Below the pieces are notes generated by a model that worked only from the letters and a program-made list of their open reading frames with translations, ran no database searches and had not been told where the DNA came from. A stretch of DNA of 64,000 nucleotides from Lentisphaera marina. Its GTDB lineage: Bacteria; Verrucomicrobiota; Lentisphaeria; Lentisphaerales; Lentisphaeraceae. Position numbers and translations under genes: made by a program. The stretch covers positions 2,415,818 through 2,479,817 of the forward strand of contig NZ_JAQZZL010000001.1 of assembly GCF_028745505.1 (NCBI RefSeq), read 5' to 3'. This document shows positions 26,473 to 35,570 of the stretch, piece by piece (within the stretch, counting starts at the first letter, position 1; each line of letters begins with the position of its first letter).

Positions 26473-27351
26473 ATGGAACTCAATCACGACATCATTTACA
26501 AGGACTGGCTAAACTTAAGACTTCACCTCTTTTGGTGTTACGACGGTAAAATTGGTCAAGACAGGCACGCCCCAAATCAGGTACAAAGTTTTAGTGAATT
26601 CGATAACAATGGCGCCTGGCTCATACGCAAAGGTTGGGCCAAAGTTGAGTATAATAATGAAACTTACATCGCCATGCCAGGACAATGGCTCATTCCCAAG
26701 CCCTGCTCCAGAATTCAAAGTTTTGCAGCCAACACAGAAGTCTTATCGATCTCCTTCGAAGCCTCTTGGCCCGATGGATCTAAACTTTTTGACGATGGTT
26801 TAGCGCTAGTCATCGATGCCAAAGGTCACCCGCAATTAGAAAATAAAGCACTGCCTATTGCGGAAGCTCTAAAAGCATTAGCTCCCAATAGCTGGGACGC
26901 CAGAGCCTACCCCGCAAACTTTACTGAATTCATGACTCTTAATTCGCTACTATCCCAATGGCTCATCGAATTAGAAAAAATACTTAGAGAAAAACAAATT
27001 AGTCATTCAGGGCAATTCAATATTGATGAACGCGTCATGCAGGCCATAAGAAAGCTCAATGAAAAAAAACTCAGCGAAAAGCTCGACATCAAACAATTAG
27101 CTGAATCTGTCTACCTGAGCCCCAACCACCTTATTCGGTTGTTTTACGAAAATATCAACAAGAGTCCTGCTCAATACTATGAAAACATTCGTATTGAATA
27201 CGCCAAAAAACGCCTACTCATCCCCGATTCACGTATTCAGGACACTTCATTATCACTCGGTTTCAAACACCTCTCACACTTTTCAAAATGGTTTAAAAAG
27301 CACTGCGACCAATCCCCCAGAGACTATATAAAGACAATTTTAAATTCTTAA
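26473..27351 (+). CDS. AraC-family transcriptional regulator
   Basis: 292 residues. The N-terminal about 180 residues form a cupin-like ligand domain (G-Q-W-L-I-P-K-P near 77). The C-terminal about 100 residues hold two helix-turn-helix motifs, L-D-I-K-Q-L-A-E-S-V-Y-L-S-P-N-H-L-I-R-L-F and I-Q-D-T-S-L-S-L-G-F-K-H-L-S-H-F-S-K-W-F-K-K, which end in the typical C-D-Q-S-P-R-D-Y. It is divergent from the transporter, oxidoreductase and GH31 operon and probably activates it in response to an imported sugar. An IS4-type element inserted at its stop codon; the last base of the TAA is the first base of the target duplication. The coding region is intact. Confidence 0.9.
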   Translation: MELNHDIIYKDWLNLRLHLFWCYDGKIGQDRHAPNQVQSFSEFDNNGAWLIRKGWAKVEYNNETYIAMPGQWLIPKPCSRIQSFAANTEVLSISFEASWPDGSKLFDDGLALVIDAKGHPQLENKALPIAEALKALAPNSWDARAYPANFTEFMTLNSLLSQWLIELEKILREKQISHSGQFNIDERVMQAIRKLNEKKLSEKLDIKQLAESVYLSPNHLIRLFYENINKSPAQYYENIRIEYAKKRLLIPDSRIQDTSLSLGFKHLSHFSKWFKKHCDQSPRDYIKTILNS

Positions 27352-27453
27352 TTCTAAATCACAGTCATCCCATAAGAAATGATAAATTGGACTAACTGAA
27401 AGTAAGTCTGGCTTCATTGAGTACTTTAAATTACCACAAATAAAGGAACTACA

Positions 27454-28488
27454 ATGAAGCCAAACAAAAGTAATCTATCAACCTTAAAACAGATCTGCCA
27501 ATTAATCCCACCTCACATAGTTAATAAACTTGCTAAGAAGCATGGAATAAAGACTCGTAAATTCAGTTCGTGGAGTCACGTCGTAAGTTTATTGTATACT
27601 CAGCTCTCTCATGCTCTAAGTTTAAATGATGTATGTGATGGTTTGCATTATCACTCCAGTTCATTATTTCAGATTAGAGGTGCGACAGCACCAAAAAGAA
27701 ACACTTTCTCAAATGCCAATCGAACACGAAATGCAGCAATGGCGGAAGATTTGTTTTGGGAAGTTTTAAAGTCACTGCAGTCTCAACTTCCTAGCTTTGG
27801 TTTAGATAAACAGAATTCAAACTTTCCACAACGTTTCAAAAGAGCCGTATATGCGGTTGATTCTACGACAATTCAATTAGTAGCTCATTGTTTGAATTGG
27901 GCCAAACATCGTCGCCGCAAAGCTGCGGCTAAATGTCATATGCAATTAAACCTTCAAACTTTTTTACCTTCCTATGCAATTGTTAAAGAAGCTAATACTC
28001 ATGATTCAACAGAAGCCAAGGAGATGTGTGCTACCATTAAAGATGGTGAAATCGTTGTCTTCGATAAAGCTTATGTTGATTTCAAGCACCTTTTTCACCT
28101 TGATGCCCGAGGAGTCAATTGGGTGACTCGTTCTAAAGACAATATGACTTATGATATAATTGAGGAACGGCCCTCTAAAGGGGATATCATTTCAGATCAA
28201 CTCATTAAACTGAATGGGGTGAATACCGAAAAACATTACCCCAAAGTCCTCCGATTAGTTACCACTAATGTTGAGGTTGATGGAAAAATGAAGACCCTGA
28301 AATTTCTAAGTAATAATTTACAGTGGGCACCAAGCTCTATCGCTTCTATTTATCAATCGCGATGGGGTATTGAAGTTTTCTTTAAACAACTAAAACAAAA
28401 CTTGAAGCTAGCTGACTTCTTAGGTCATAATAAAAATGCAATTCAATGGCAAGTTTGGACGGCTCTACTTACGTATGTTTTACTAAGG
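27454..28488 (+). pseudogene. IS4-family transposase, 5' part (disrupted)
   Basis: About 345 residues of a DDE transposase. It has the V-D-S-T-T first-Asp motif, F-D-K-A-Y-V-D for the second, and Y-Q-S-R-W-G-I-E-V-F-F-K-Q-L-K-Q-N for the catalytic Glu (Y-R-E-K-type). The frame runs Y-V-L-L-R and is then cut by the inner IS at 28489. The apparent extension to a stop at 28509 is inner-IS sequence. The missing C-terminus lies at 29827-30030. Confidence 0.88.
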
Positions 28489-29820
28489 AGCCTTTTGCAA
28501 AAGTCATAAAACAAGCTGAATAAAAGTAGAAACATGTTATCTCAATAGTTACCAAAACAAAAAGAGAAAAAACATGAATCTACCCGGCTTATGGGATACC
28601 ATAGAAAAGTATTTATTTCCAGGCTTAGAAGAACTTTTAGGCGGAGAATTAACTAAGAAAGAGAAAGAGTTTGTTCGCATCTGCACAATAACTGAGCTTG
28701 ATCAGTTCAGCCATGAATTTGAATGGTGTGGATTTGGGCGACCTCCGAAAGATCATTTTAATATAGTGAAAGCTTACATAGCCAAATCCGTTTATAACTT
28801 CGATACAACAAGATCTTTTATAGACTTTCTCAAATCAAGTACAAAGATACGTCGTTTATGTGGTTGGGAATTTGCAAAACAGCTTCCTCATGAAAGTACT
28901 TTTTCTAGAGTATTTGCAGAAATCACCGCCTCTCAGCTCTGCCAAAGAATCCATGAATTCTTAGTGGTAAAACATTGTGGAGACACCTTAGTACCGCACA
29001 TTAGTAGAGATTCTTCAGCAATTGAAGCTAGAGAAAAAGTCATGTCTGAACCAGGGGCTGAGCCTAAAGCCCCTAAGAAACGAGGGCGGCCTAAAAAAGG
29101 TGAGATCCGAATTAAAGAAAAAACCGTAGTGGAAAAGCAGGTCGACCGGTCACTTGAAGAAAACTTAAAAGAGCTCCCAACGCACTGTAATAAAGGGACA
29201 AAGAAAAACAGTAATGGTTATAAAGTTTCATGGAAAGGCTACAAGCTTCACTTAGATTGTATTGATGGAGATATACCAGTCGCAGGCCTATTGAGTTCAG
29301 CGTCTTTACACGACAGCCAAGCGGCAATCCCTTTAGCACAGATTAGCGCACAACGCATAACTAATTTATATGATTTAATGGATGCAGCCTATGATTCACC
29401 TTCTATCCATAAATTCAGCCATCTTTTAGGACATAAATCTATTATTGATCACAATCCTAGAAAAACTGGGGAGAAAAAGATTTTTGACCCGCCTGAAAAA
29501 GAACGGTACAAACAGCGGTCATCTGTTGAAAGAGTCTTTTCGAACTTAAAAGACAACTATGGTGGTAGGATGATCAGAGTACGAGGACATGCAAAAGTCA
29601 TGACTCATCTAATGTTTGGCATTATTGCAATAACAGCAAACCAACTCTTCAAGACTATTTAGCAACTAACATAAAACTATACGTCATGATCAACTTGCGT
29701 CCATTTTTGGCTTGTTTATACTCACATGTATCCAATTTCGAGATACATGTGAGCGAGATCTTAAGATTTATCCTGGATGAACTTTTTAATCACTCTAATT
29801 CAGGACTTTTGCAAAAGGAT
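28489..29820 (+). mobile_element. IS5/IS1182-type insertion sequence nested in the IS4 element (1332 bp)
   Basis: The inverted ends share CCTTTTGCAAAAGTC just inside each terminus (left from 28489, right ending 29820). They are flanked by the 6-bp duplication CTAAGG at 28483-28488 and 29821-29826. Removing the element restores the IS4 transposase frame (Y-V-L-L-R joined to F-L-A-F-R-S-Q-W). The 158 bases after its transposase stop hold no gene. Confidence 0.85.
28574..29662 (+). CDS. IS5/IS1182-type transposase
   Basis: 362 residues and intact. The N-terminal half has the DUF772-like segment R-R-L-C-G-W-E-F-A followed by P-H-E-S-T-F-S-R-V-F. A Lys/Arg-rich linker (K-R-G-R-P-K-K-G-E) leads to the DDE domain with S-R-D-S-S-A-I, then L-Y-D-L-M-D-A-A-Y-D-S and finally K-Q-R-S-S-V-E-R-V-F-S-N-L-K-D carrying the catalytic Glu. 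Family naming between IS5 and IS1182 is uncertain by eye. It reads in the same direction as the interrupted host transposase and may still be active. Confidence 0.85.
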   Translation: MNLPGLWDTIEKYLFPGLEELLGGELTKKEKEFVRICTITELDQFSHEFEWCGFGRPPKDHFNIVKAYIAKSVYNFDTTRSFIDFLKSSTKIRRLCGWEFAKQLPHESTFSRVFAEITASQLCQRIHEFLVVKHCGDTLVPHISRDSSAIEAREKVMSEPGAEPKAPKKRGRPKKGEIRIKEKTVVEKQVDRSLEENLKELPTHCNKGTKKNSNGYKVSWKGYKLHLDCIDGDIPVAGLLSSASLHDSQAAIPLAQISAQRITNLYDLMDAAYDSPSIHKFSHLLGHKSIIDHNPRKTGEKKIFDPPEKERYKQRSSVERVFSNLKDNYGGRMIRVRGHAKVMTHLMFGIIAITANQLFKTI

Positions 29821-29826
29821 CTAAGG

Positions 29827-30030
29827 TTTTTAGCTTTTAGATCTCAGTGGCCACATTCCTTTTCAAGAATTACGACTCTAATCCGAGGTGTTTTGTGGAG
29901 CTATTTCGATTTATCATCTCTTTTGAAAACTTGTGGGACAGCCAGTGATCCTCCAAAGATCAAAGCAGTTCCAGATCAAGCGTATTTACCTAACTTTGAT
30001 AAAGCATTCTATGGGACAGCATGTGTTTAA
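29827..30030 (+). pseudogene. IS4-family transposase, 3' part (disrupted)
   Basis: F-L-A-F-R-S-Q-W-P-H-S-F-S-R and R-G-V-L-W-S-Y-F-D-L, followed by K-A-V-P-D-Q-A-Y-L-P-N-F, make up the usual C-terminus of the ISPepr1-type transposase whose first part ends at 28488. It continues in the same frame once the inner IS and one copy of CTAAGG are removed. It is not a separate gene. Confidence 0.85.
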
Positions 30031-30273
30031 TTAAGCTCAGTTTTAGTAAAAACCGTTAAACCCCCTCTTTAGAAAAGAGAAGTTTCTAAGCTCAAAGGTT
30101 AAGCGGATAAGGCTATTTTAAAGATTTATGGGATGATTGTGATTCTAAATTATTAATTTTTTTGTTAAAACTCAAAATAACTCAAGTACTAAAGAGCACA
30201 GAAGTTACGGAGTTCGCAATTTCTTGGCTTACTGTCAAGTCCTGAAAAATAGTTGTCACAATTTGTTGTTTTG

Positions 30274-31110
30274 TTATGCACATTGTCTGTCGTGAACAGT
30301 ACTTGGGAATGAGTAACCCAAAGCGATGTGTGGACGGCAATTATTATACAAATAGATAGCTTGTTTAATAGCTGTTTTTGCGCTCTTTAGATCATTGAAT
30401 GTATTTCTCAAATGGTACTCATATTTTAGGATCCCATTAACCCTTTCAGCTTTTGAGTTTTCATAACAATGATTTTCTTCTGTCATACTAATCAGAAGGT
30501 TTTTCTTTTTTAGAATATCGACATAGTCATAACAACAATACTGCGACCCCCTGTCAGAGTGATGGATCGGGTGAGAACCTTTAGGTAGATCTTTTAAAGC
30601 CATTTTCAACGCCTTGATACATCCAACAGCTTCTAAGTTCTCTCCCACATTATAAGCAATGATTTTTCTAGAGTATGCATCAGTAATCAATGCTAAATAA
30701 ACAAAGCTTTTTACTACTCTAATATAGGTGATATCGCATACCCAAACCTGGTTAGGAGATGTTAAATTCATATCTTTGATGAGGTTTCTATAAACTTTAA
30801 AACAATGCCTAGAATCGGTTGTGCGACAGTACTTCTTCTTTCTTTTGATTAATAGTCGCTCTTCACGAGCTATATCGAACAAGCGATCTCGTCCTACTTT
30901 TATAGAATTCTCTTTGAAGTCATCCGCTAATATATGATGTAGCTTTCGAACTCCGAGCTCTGACTGGATGCAGCGTTGTTCTTTGATCAGTTCGACTATA
31001 AGCTTTTGATCCACTTCTTTTTTAGTGCTAATTGATCTATGTTTATAGAAGTTTTGCCGACTCATTTTTAAATACTCACAGAGTTGCTTAACAGTGAAAG
31101 ATTTGTTCAT
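30274..31110 (-). CDS. IS3-family transposase OrfB
   Basis: 278 residues. It has an HTH_21-like N-terminus (G-V-R-K-L-H-H-I-L) and an rve integrase core with D in W-V-C-D-I-T-Y-I-R, D in H-S-D-R-G-S-Q-Y, and E in N-S-K-A-E-R-V-N-G-I-L-K-Y-E. All three catalytic residues are present. The start ATGA overlaps the orfA stop. Intact. Confidence 0.92.
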   Translation of the reverse strand: MNKSFTVKQLCEYLKMSRQNFYKHRSISTKKEVDQKLIVELIKEQRCIQSELGVRKLHHILADDFKENSIKVGRDRLFDIAREERLLIKRKKKYCRTTDSRHCFKVYRNLIKDMNLTSPNQVWVCDITYIRVVKSFVYLALITDAYSRKIIAYNVGENLEAVGCIKALKMALKDLPKGSHPIHHSDRGSQYCCYDYVDILKKKNLLISMTEENHCYENSKAERVNGILKYEYHLRNTFNDLKSAKTAIKQAIYLYNNCRPHIALGYSFPSTVHDRQCA

Positions 31111-31490
31111 TTCTCTGACTCTCCAGACAGCTTCGCATCGACTTTTTTTTTGAATGCGACTTTATCTGACACACCGAACTTATCACACGCTATATCAAAG
31201 TAAGCTTTATTCATAACATCACTTATAGCTAGTTCAGTTACTGTTTTCTCTAACTCAGCAATATGCTTTTTAAGAGCTTTAATTTCATCAATATCATTTT
31301 CTGATTCCACTTTAATCACCTTTGGTAATAAGTCTGTTCTACCATACTTTTTGACCCAGCCTCTTACTGTACAAGAGCCTGATATCCCATAAGCTTGGCT
31401 AGCTTCTCCACAGCTTATAAATTTACCTTTGGAGATTTCGTTTACCACTTTTTGTTTAAATGATTCACTATATCTTATTGTATCTTTCAT
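31107..31490 (-). CDS. IS3-family transposase OrfA (helix-turn-helix)
   Basis: About 127 residues from the ATG at 31490, which has AGGA upstream; a longer frame would start outside the element at 31535. An N-terminal helix-turn-helix (Y-S-E-S-F-K-Q-K-V-V, then E-A-S-Q-A-Y-G-I-S-G) is followed by a leucine-zipper-like coiled coil (I-D-E-I-K-A-L-K-K-H-I-A-E-L-E). It overlaps orfB by four bases, so the two are translationally coupled rather than strictly needing frameshift fusion. Confidence 0.88.
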   Translation of the reverse strand: MKDTIRYSESFKQKVVNEISKGKFISCGEASQAYGISGSCTVRGWVKKYGRTDLLPKVIKVESENDIDEIKALKKHIAELEKTVTELAISDVMNKAYFDIACDKFGVSDKVAFKKKVDAKLSGESEK

Positions 31491-31691
31491 GGGTTGTTCC
31501 TGATTTAGATGACAACCTATATCAGGACAAGACAACTGTCATCAATAACTGTCAACTGACAGCTTCCAACTGACCACTTCCCTTTAATTGAGAATTAAAA
31601 CCATGAAGTCTGTAAAGAAGGACGTACATCTTTCCGTGTAGGTGGGTAAATTAATCATTGCTGAGTGCGCAAATAATTAGGATCAGGTAAT

Positions 31692-33401
31692 ATGAAAAAA
31701 CTTTCACTCATAATAATAACGCTATTTTTCCTTGGCTTTACGATCCAGGCTGTGGACTTAAAGGCACCAAAGAATTTCATAGTGATTTTTGCCGATGACT
31801 TTGGTTATGGTGACCTCGGTTGTTACCGGGAGCTTTTCCAGGGAAAAGATGATCTCACCATCTCTCACAAGTTTACACCTAATCTAGATAAACTCGGACG
31901 CAACGGGGTTCGTTTTATGCAGACTTATACACCCAGCTGGTGCGCTCCTGCTCGGACCAATCTACTTTCAGGTCGCTGGTGCAATCGTGCCGACATATTG
32001 GAGAAGCCCTGGATTGGCAAGCAATTGCGCGATCGAGGTTATACGACTGCCTTTGTAGGAAAGTCTCATGGTACGGGATCCATTGGCCTTAATGCAGACC
32101 CCGCCAGTGCCGGTTTTAACGATGCTTTGGTATTCAATGGCGGAATGCGCAAATTTTACATGCGCAAGGGGGAGCAACTGCCAAGGCGCACAGACTTTCA
32201 GGAAGCTCCCTTTGTGGCTGAAGGCGGCGAGTACATTACCGATTTATTCACTGACTTTGGGGCTGACTTTATCAAACGTTCCGCTCAAAACAAGAAGCCC
32301 TTTTTACTCTACCTTGCGTACACCGCACCACACACGCCATTAGATGGAAAATTAGAAGATCTTCAGGCCATGTTCCCAAAAGAATTCGAGGGCATAGAAA
32401 ATTCCGATTGGCTGGAATTCATGAATGGCACAAAAGGACGAGGTCATCATCAAGTTCCCGATTCAAAACTTAAAGGATTTAAGAAACGAAGCCCAGGCTG
32501 GACCAAAGAAAACTCATTAGCTTACCAAAAAATGTCCCAGTTGGGAACAAAGAAATTTAATGACTACAATTATGCTGCTCTTGTCTACTCTATGGATCGC
32601 GGCATAGGCAAAATTATGCAAACACTCAAAGAGGCAGGTGTGGAAGACGATACTTTAGTCATCTTTACTTGCGATAATGGCAGTATTTCAGGCACCAATT
32701 ACCCATTGCAAAACTTTAAGTCCTCACACTTTGAGGGCGGTATTCGAGTGCCCATGATTTTTTGGAGCAAAGCCATGGCCAATTCAGAAGGAAGTGGACG
32801 TATTGTCGATGAAATAACGCCCACAAGCTGTATTGCCCCCACACTTGTCGGCATTGTCGACCAAAAAGAAAAACCGAACTTTCCTTTCGATGGCATTAAC
32901 CTCTGGCCCTACCTGGCCAAGAATAATCCAATCCCTGACGATCAAAGTTTCTTTTACTCCAGTAGTAACAGCTCTTTTTACAAAGCTGCAGGCCTCTATA
33001 GAGATATGTCTTACGGAGAACTAAACTCAGCCAAAAAGAAGTTTAGCCAGGCCCGCTTTTGCGACCTCAAATACTGGGATAGAGATGAAATTTTGAATAC
33101 GGTATACATAAAGGGTAAAGACAAAATCGTCTTCTGGTCCAGCAAAGACGGCAAAACTCAGGGAGCGACCTATCGAAAATTACCAACTAAAGCTCGTTTA
33201 AGCGAGAACCCACAAGCCTTCTTTAAAGAAGAATATGTTCAGCAAGGTCAGTTCCCTACAGGTGCCAATGGCGCAGCATTTATGGATGACTTTATTAAGC
33301 TCATCGCTGCAGACAGTAAGGACGAACTGCGCGAAATCCCCATTTTTAATAGCGCTAACGCTAAAAATTCCAAAGCGGTTCATGACTATCTAAAAAAGTA
33401 G
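31692..33401 (+). CDS. Exported sulfatase, arylsulfatase-like
   Basis: 569 residues. A signal peptide (to about 20) precedes D35-D36 (F-A-D-D-F-G-Y-G-D-L-G-C-Y) and the Cys-type motif C84-A-P-A-R. V-G-K-S-H-G-T sits where most relatives have G-K-W-H, so the usual Trp is replaced by Ser. The later metal segment T-C-D-N-G-S is present. It is the first gene of a plus-strand set with two DUF1080 genes, a Dabb gene and a XylR-like regulator. The IS3 element lies about 160 bases upstream and may have replaced its natural promoter. Confidence 0.88.
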   Translation: MKKLSLIIITLFFLGFTIQAVDLKAPKNFIVIFADDFGYGDLGCYRELFQGKDDLTISHKFTPNLDKLGRNGVRFMQTYTPSWCAPARTNLLSGRWCNRADILEKPWIGKQLRDRGYTTAFVGKSHGTGSIGLNADPASAGFNDALVFNGGMRKFYMRKGEQLPRRTDFQEAPFVAEGGEYITDLFTDFGADFIKRSAQNKKPFLLYLAYTAPHTPLDGKLEDLQAMFPKEFEGIENSDWLEFMNGTKGRGHHQVPDSKLKGFKKRSPGWTKENSLAYQKMSQLGTKKFNDYNYAALVYSMDRGIGKIMQTLKEAGVEDDTLVIFTCDNGSISGTNYPLQNFKSSHFEGGIRVPMIFWSKAMANSEGSGRIVDEITPTSCIAPTLVGIVDQKEKPNFPFDGINLWPYLAKNNPIPDDQSFFYSSSNSSFYKAAGLYRDMSYGELNSAKKKFSQARFCDLKYWDRDEILNTVYIKGKDKIVFWSSKDGKTQGATYRKLPTKARLSENPQAFFKEEYVQQGQFPTGANGAAFMDDFIKLIAADSKDELREIPIFNSANAKNSKAVHDYLKK

Positions 33402-33615
33402 TTAAATACAGGTAGGTATAAGAAAGACTCAAACACCTTACTTTATCACAAAAAATCTCAGCATAGAAGCGTTTTTATATTGATGAGCTTTAACAAATAC
33501 TAAATTTTATAAAAAGATTACTTTTTTTCGTAATTCAATTAATCTTTACTACAACTTATTTATATGACGCTTTAAAAAACAGCTATTGTTTAATTATGTT
33601 TACAGGGAATTACGA

Positions 33616-34464
33616 ATGAAAAGAAAGACTCAAACAACAAGACGATCTCATTTTCTACTCACAGGATGTATACTCATCGTTTGCTTTGCTAAGGCTACTT
33701 TTGCAGAAGAAGGTTTTAGCCCACTCTTTGATGGAACAAGCCTCGAGGGATGGACTGCTGCTAAATCAAAAGGAGATAAGGATTGGGGCGCTTTTTCAAT
33801 CAACAAAGAGGAAAAAGCCATTCACGTTTACGCGGGTAAAAAGCAAGGTTCCGAACAAGAGCACGATTGCCTCGTATCTAAAAAACAGTTTAGCCATTTC
33901 ATCTTGCGTATGGAATATAAATGGCTGGACAAACGTTTTGAACCACGTTTGAACTGGGACCGTGATGGAGGTCTTCTCTTCCACGTGCATGGAGACCTCA
34001 AAAAAGTATGGCCCAATTGCTTTGAAATGCAGATCGGTGAAACTCCTGCCCATGTTAGAGGCAATACAAAGGATTATTGGAAAGGTAGAAAGCCTACTCA
34101 TCGTTTTCATAGTGGCGATTACTTTATCGTTCCTCCCCGAGCACACCTTCGCTCCCAGATCAAACGTAAGGGACCTTTTTGGGACCCCAATGGTGAATTA
34201 ATCAGCACAAATGGAGCAGTAATAACACCTTTCGGAAAAGAAAAACCCAAAGGTGAATGGAACGAAATTGAGATCCGTGTACTCGGCCACAAAAAAGCGA
34301 CCTTTATTCTCAATGGTGAGGTCGTCTTCGAAACAGTCAATATGGAACAGAAGAAGGATGGCAAGTTTGTCCCCATTGAAAAAGGTCACATCGGTTTACA
34401 AGCTGAATCCGCTGAGCTACTTTATAGAAATATTCGAATCAAAGAATTAGACGGGAATAAATGA
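33616..34464 (+). CDS. Secreted DUF1080 (3-keto-disaccharide hydrolase family) protein
   Basis: 282 residues from the ATG at 33616, which has AGGGA eight bases before and starts a basic then hydrophobic signal peptide. An earlier ATG at 33586 only adds an unlikely leader. The DUF1080 jelly roll starts F-S-P-L-F-D-G-T-S-L-E-G-W. It has the Trp/Arg-rich core R-M-E-Y-K-W-L-D-K-R-F and ends W-N-E-I-E-I-R-V-L-G with G-L-Q-A-E-S-A. Family members hydrolyse 3-keto-glucosides or act as carbohydrate-binding modules. A close paralogue lies at 62887-63720, also next to a sulfatase. The stop overlaps the start of the following Dabb gene. Confidence 0.85.
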   Translation: MKRKTQTTRRSHFLLTGCILIVCFAKATFAEEGFSPLFDGTSLEGWTAAKSKGDKDWGAFSINKEEKAIHVYAGKKQGSEQEHDCLVSKKQFSHFILRMEYKWLDKRFEPRLNWDRDGGLLFHVHGDLKKVWPNCFEMQIGETPAHVRGNTKDYWKGRKPTHRFHSGDYFIVPPRAHLRSQIKRKGPFWDPNGELISTNGAVITPFGKEKPKGEWNEIEIRVLGHKKATFILNGEVVFETVNMEQKKDGKFVPIEKGHIGLQAESAELLYRNIRIKELDGNK

Positions 34465-34757
34465 TGATAAGACATACGGTAGTATTTCGCTTAAAGCATG
34501 AAAAAGGTTCTGAGCAGGAAAAGACTTTTCTCAAACTTGCCAAGCAATTATCTTCTATTTCCACTGTTAAAAATTTTGAATGCCTGAAACAAGTCAGCCC
34601 TAAAAACAACTTTGATTTTGGCCTTTCCATGGAATTTGATAATCAAGCTGATTACGACTTTTACAGCAATCACTCTGAACACAATGAGTTTGTACAAAAG
34701 CACTGGATTCCCGAGGTGGATGACTTTCTGGAAATCGATTATGAAAAACACCCATAA
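34461..34757 (+). CDS. Dabb-domain (stress-responsive A/B barrel) protein
   Basis: 98 residues with the Dabb pattern: M-I-R-H-T-V-V-F-R-L at the start, then a helix, D-F-G-L-S-M-E-F-D-N, and Y-x-x-H-x-x-H around N-H-S-E-H-N-E-F-V. Such ferredoxin-like dimers act as small cytoplasmic enzymes or ligand-binding proteins in sugar and polyketide pathways. The ATG overlaps the DUF1080 stop (ATGATGA), so translation is coupled. This suggests a linked role in handling the keto-sugar product, which is inference. Confidence 0.82.
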   Translation: MMIRHTVVFRLKHEKGSEQEKTFLKLAKQLSSISTVKNFECLKQVSPKNNFDFGLSMEFDNQADYDFYSNHSEHNEFVQKHWIPEVDDFLEIDYEKHP

Positions 34758-34799
34758 GGCCAGTACTTTTTAAAAAAGATTAATTTTGAAGGATATTCT

Positions 34800-35507
34800 A
34801 TGAGAGCCCTACTCTACATGCTTTTAGTTCCCACCATGCTCTTCGCTCAAAATCAGGAGCTTCCCAAAGTTGTTGCCCCCAAATATGACGGCACTCCTGT
34901 TCCTGCTCCTAAAGAGGCAATCATTCTTTTTGACGGTACATCCTTCAAAGGATGGGAGGTTCATAAAAGCAAAAGAGCAAAAACAGAAAATCCGCAATGG
35001 AAGCTTCTGAAAGATGAAAAAGCCATGGAAGTCGTCACTCCAAGCGGTTATATTACCCTTCAGGAAAAACTGCTAAGTCACGGCCACCTTCATATTGAGT
35101 GGGCCACTCCTGCTGTAGTAAAAGGCAAAGGCCAGGGTCGTGGTAACAGTGGTGTTTTCATCGAAGGCTTTCCAGAAGTCCAGGTACTTGATTCCTACCG
35201 CAACAAGACCTACCCTGATGGCCAGGCCGGCGCCCTCTACAAAAAGAGCAGTCCTCTGGTCAATGCTTGTCGTCCTCCGGGCAAATGGCAATGTTATGAT
35301 ATTTACTTCACCCGCAGTAAGACTGTTGACGGCAAAAAAACAAAGGGCAGTATAACGGTTTATCACAACAATGTTTTGATTCAGGACAATTTTCAGCTCG
35401 ATACAAGTACTTCAGCAGGCAATCTTCGTATGCAGGACCACAATAATCCTGTGCGTTTTCGCAACATTTGGTTCTCAGAAGGTGTTAAGGCTCCGAAAAA
35501 TGAATAA
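34800..35507 (+). CDS. Secreted DUF1080 protein, short form
   Basis: 235 residues. A signal peptide (to about 16) precedes a DUF1080 fold beginning I-I-L-F-D-G-T-S-F-K-G-W. The core G-N-S-G-V-F-I-E-G-F-P-E-V-Q-V-L-D-S and D-G-Q-A-G-A-L-Y-K, then G-K-W-Q-C-Y-D-I-Y-F, are very typical of the family, as is V-R-F-R-N-I-W at the end. It is clearly a different subgroup from the first DUF1080 gene of this operon. Expected to hydrolyse or bind a (3-keto-)glycoside outside the cytoplasm. Confidence 0.87.
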   Translation: MRALLYMLLVPTMLFAQNQELPKVVAPKYDGTPVPAPKEAIILFDGTSFKGWEVHKSKRAKTENPQWKLLKDEKAMEVVTPSGYITLQEKLLSHGHLHIEWATPAVVKGKGQGRGNSGVFIEGFPEVQVLDSYRNKTYPDGQAGALYKKSSPLVNACRPPGKWQCYDIYFTRSKTVDGKKTKGSITVYHNNVLIQDNFQLDTSTSAGNLRMQDHNNPVRFRNIWFSEGVKAPKNE

Positions 35508-35570
35508 TTTTTATATTTTTATAAAAAAACCCAACACATGATTTAAAGAGAAGACTTGTACTTTAGCTCA

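Larger units (their letters stand above)
27360..30141 (+). mobile_element. IS4-family (ISPepr1-like) element interrupted by a second IS
   Basis: The ends CACAGTCATCCCATAA (left) and its complement with one mismatch (right, ending at 30141) are flanked by the perfect 9-bp duplication ATTCTAAAT at 27351-27359 and 30142-30150. Without the inserted element it would be about 1444 bp. The transposase is broken by the inner insertion, so the copy cannot move by itself. Confidence 0.85.
30233..31534 (-). mobile_element. IS3-family insertion sequence (about 1302 bp)
   Basis: The ends begin TGTCAAGTCCTGA (left) and TGTCTTGTCCTGA (complement of the right end), a near-perfect pair with a conserved GTTGTCA further in. 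Two overlapping genes, orfA and orfB, read leftwards. No clean short target duplication is visible. It lies only about 90 bases from the IS4 element. Just outside the right end, AACTGAC/ACTGTCA words repeat between 31535 and 31580. Confidence 0.82.

Noticed and set aside
29686-30030. Apparent separate gene of 114 codons
   Set aside because: Its second half is the C-terminus of the interrupted IS4 transposase and the first half is inner-IS sequence.
30230-31540. Target duplication for the IS3 element
   Set aside because: Flanking triplets (TAC and ACT) do not match, so no duplication is claimed.
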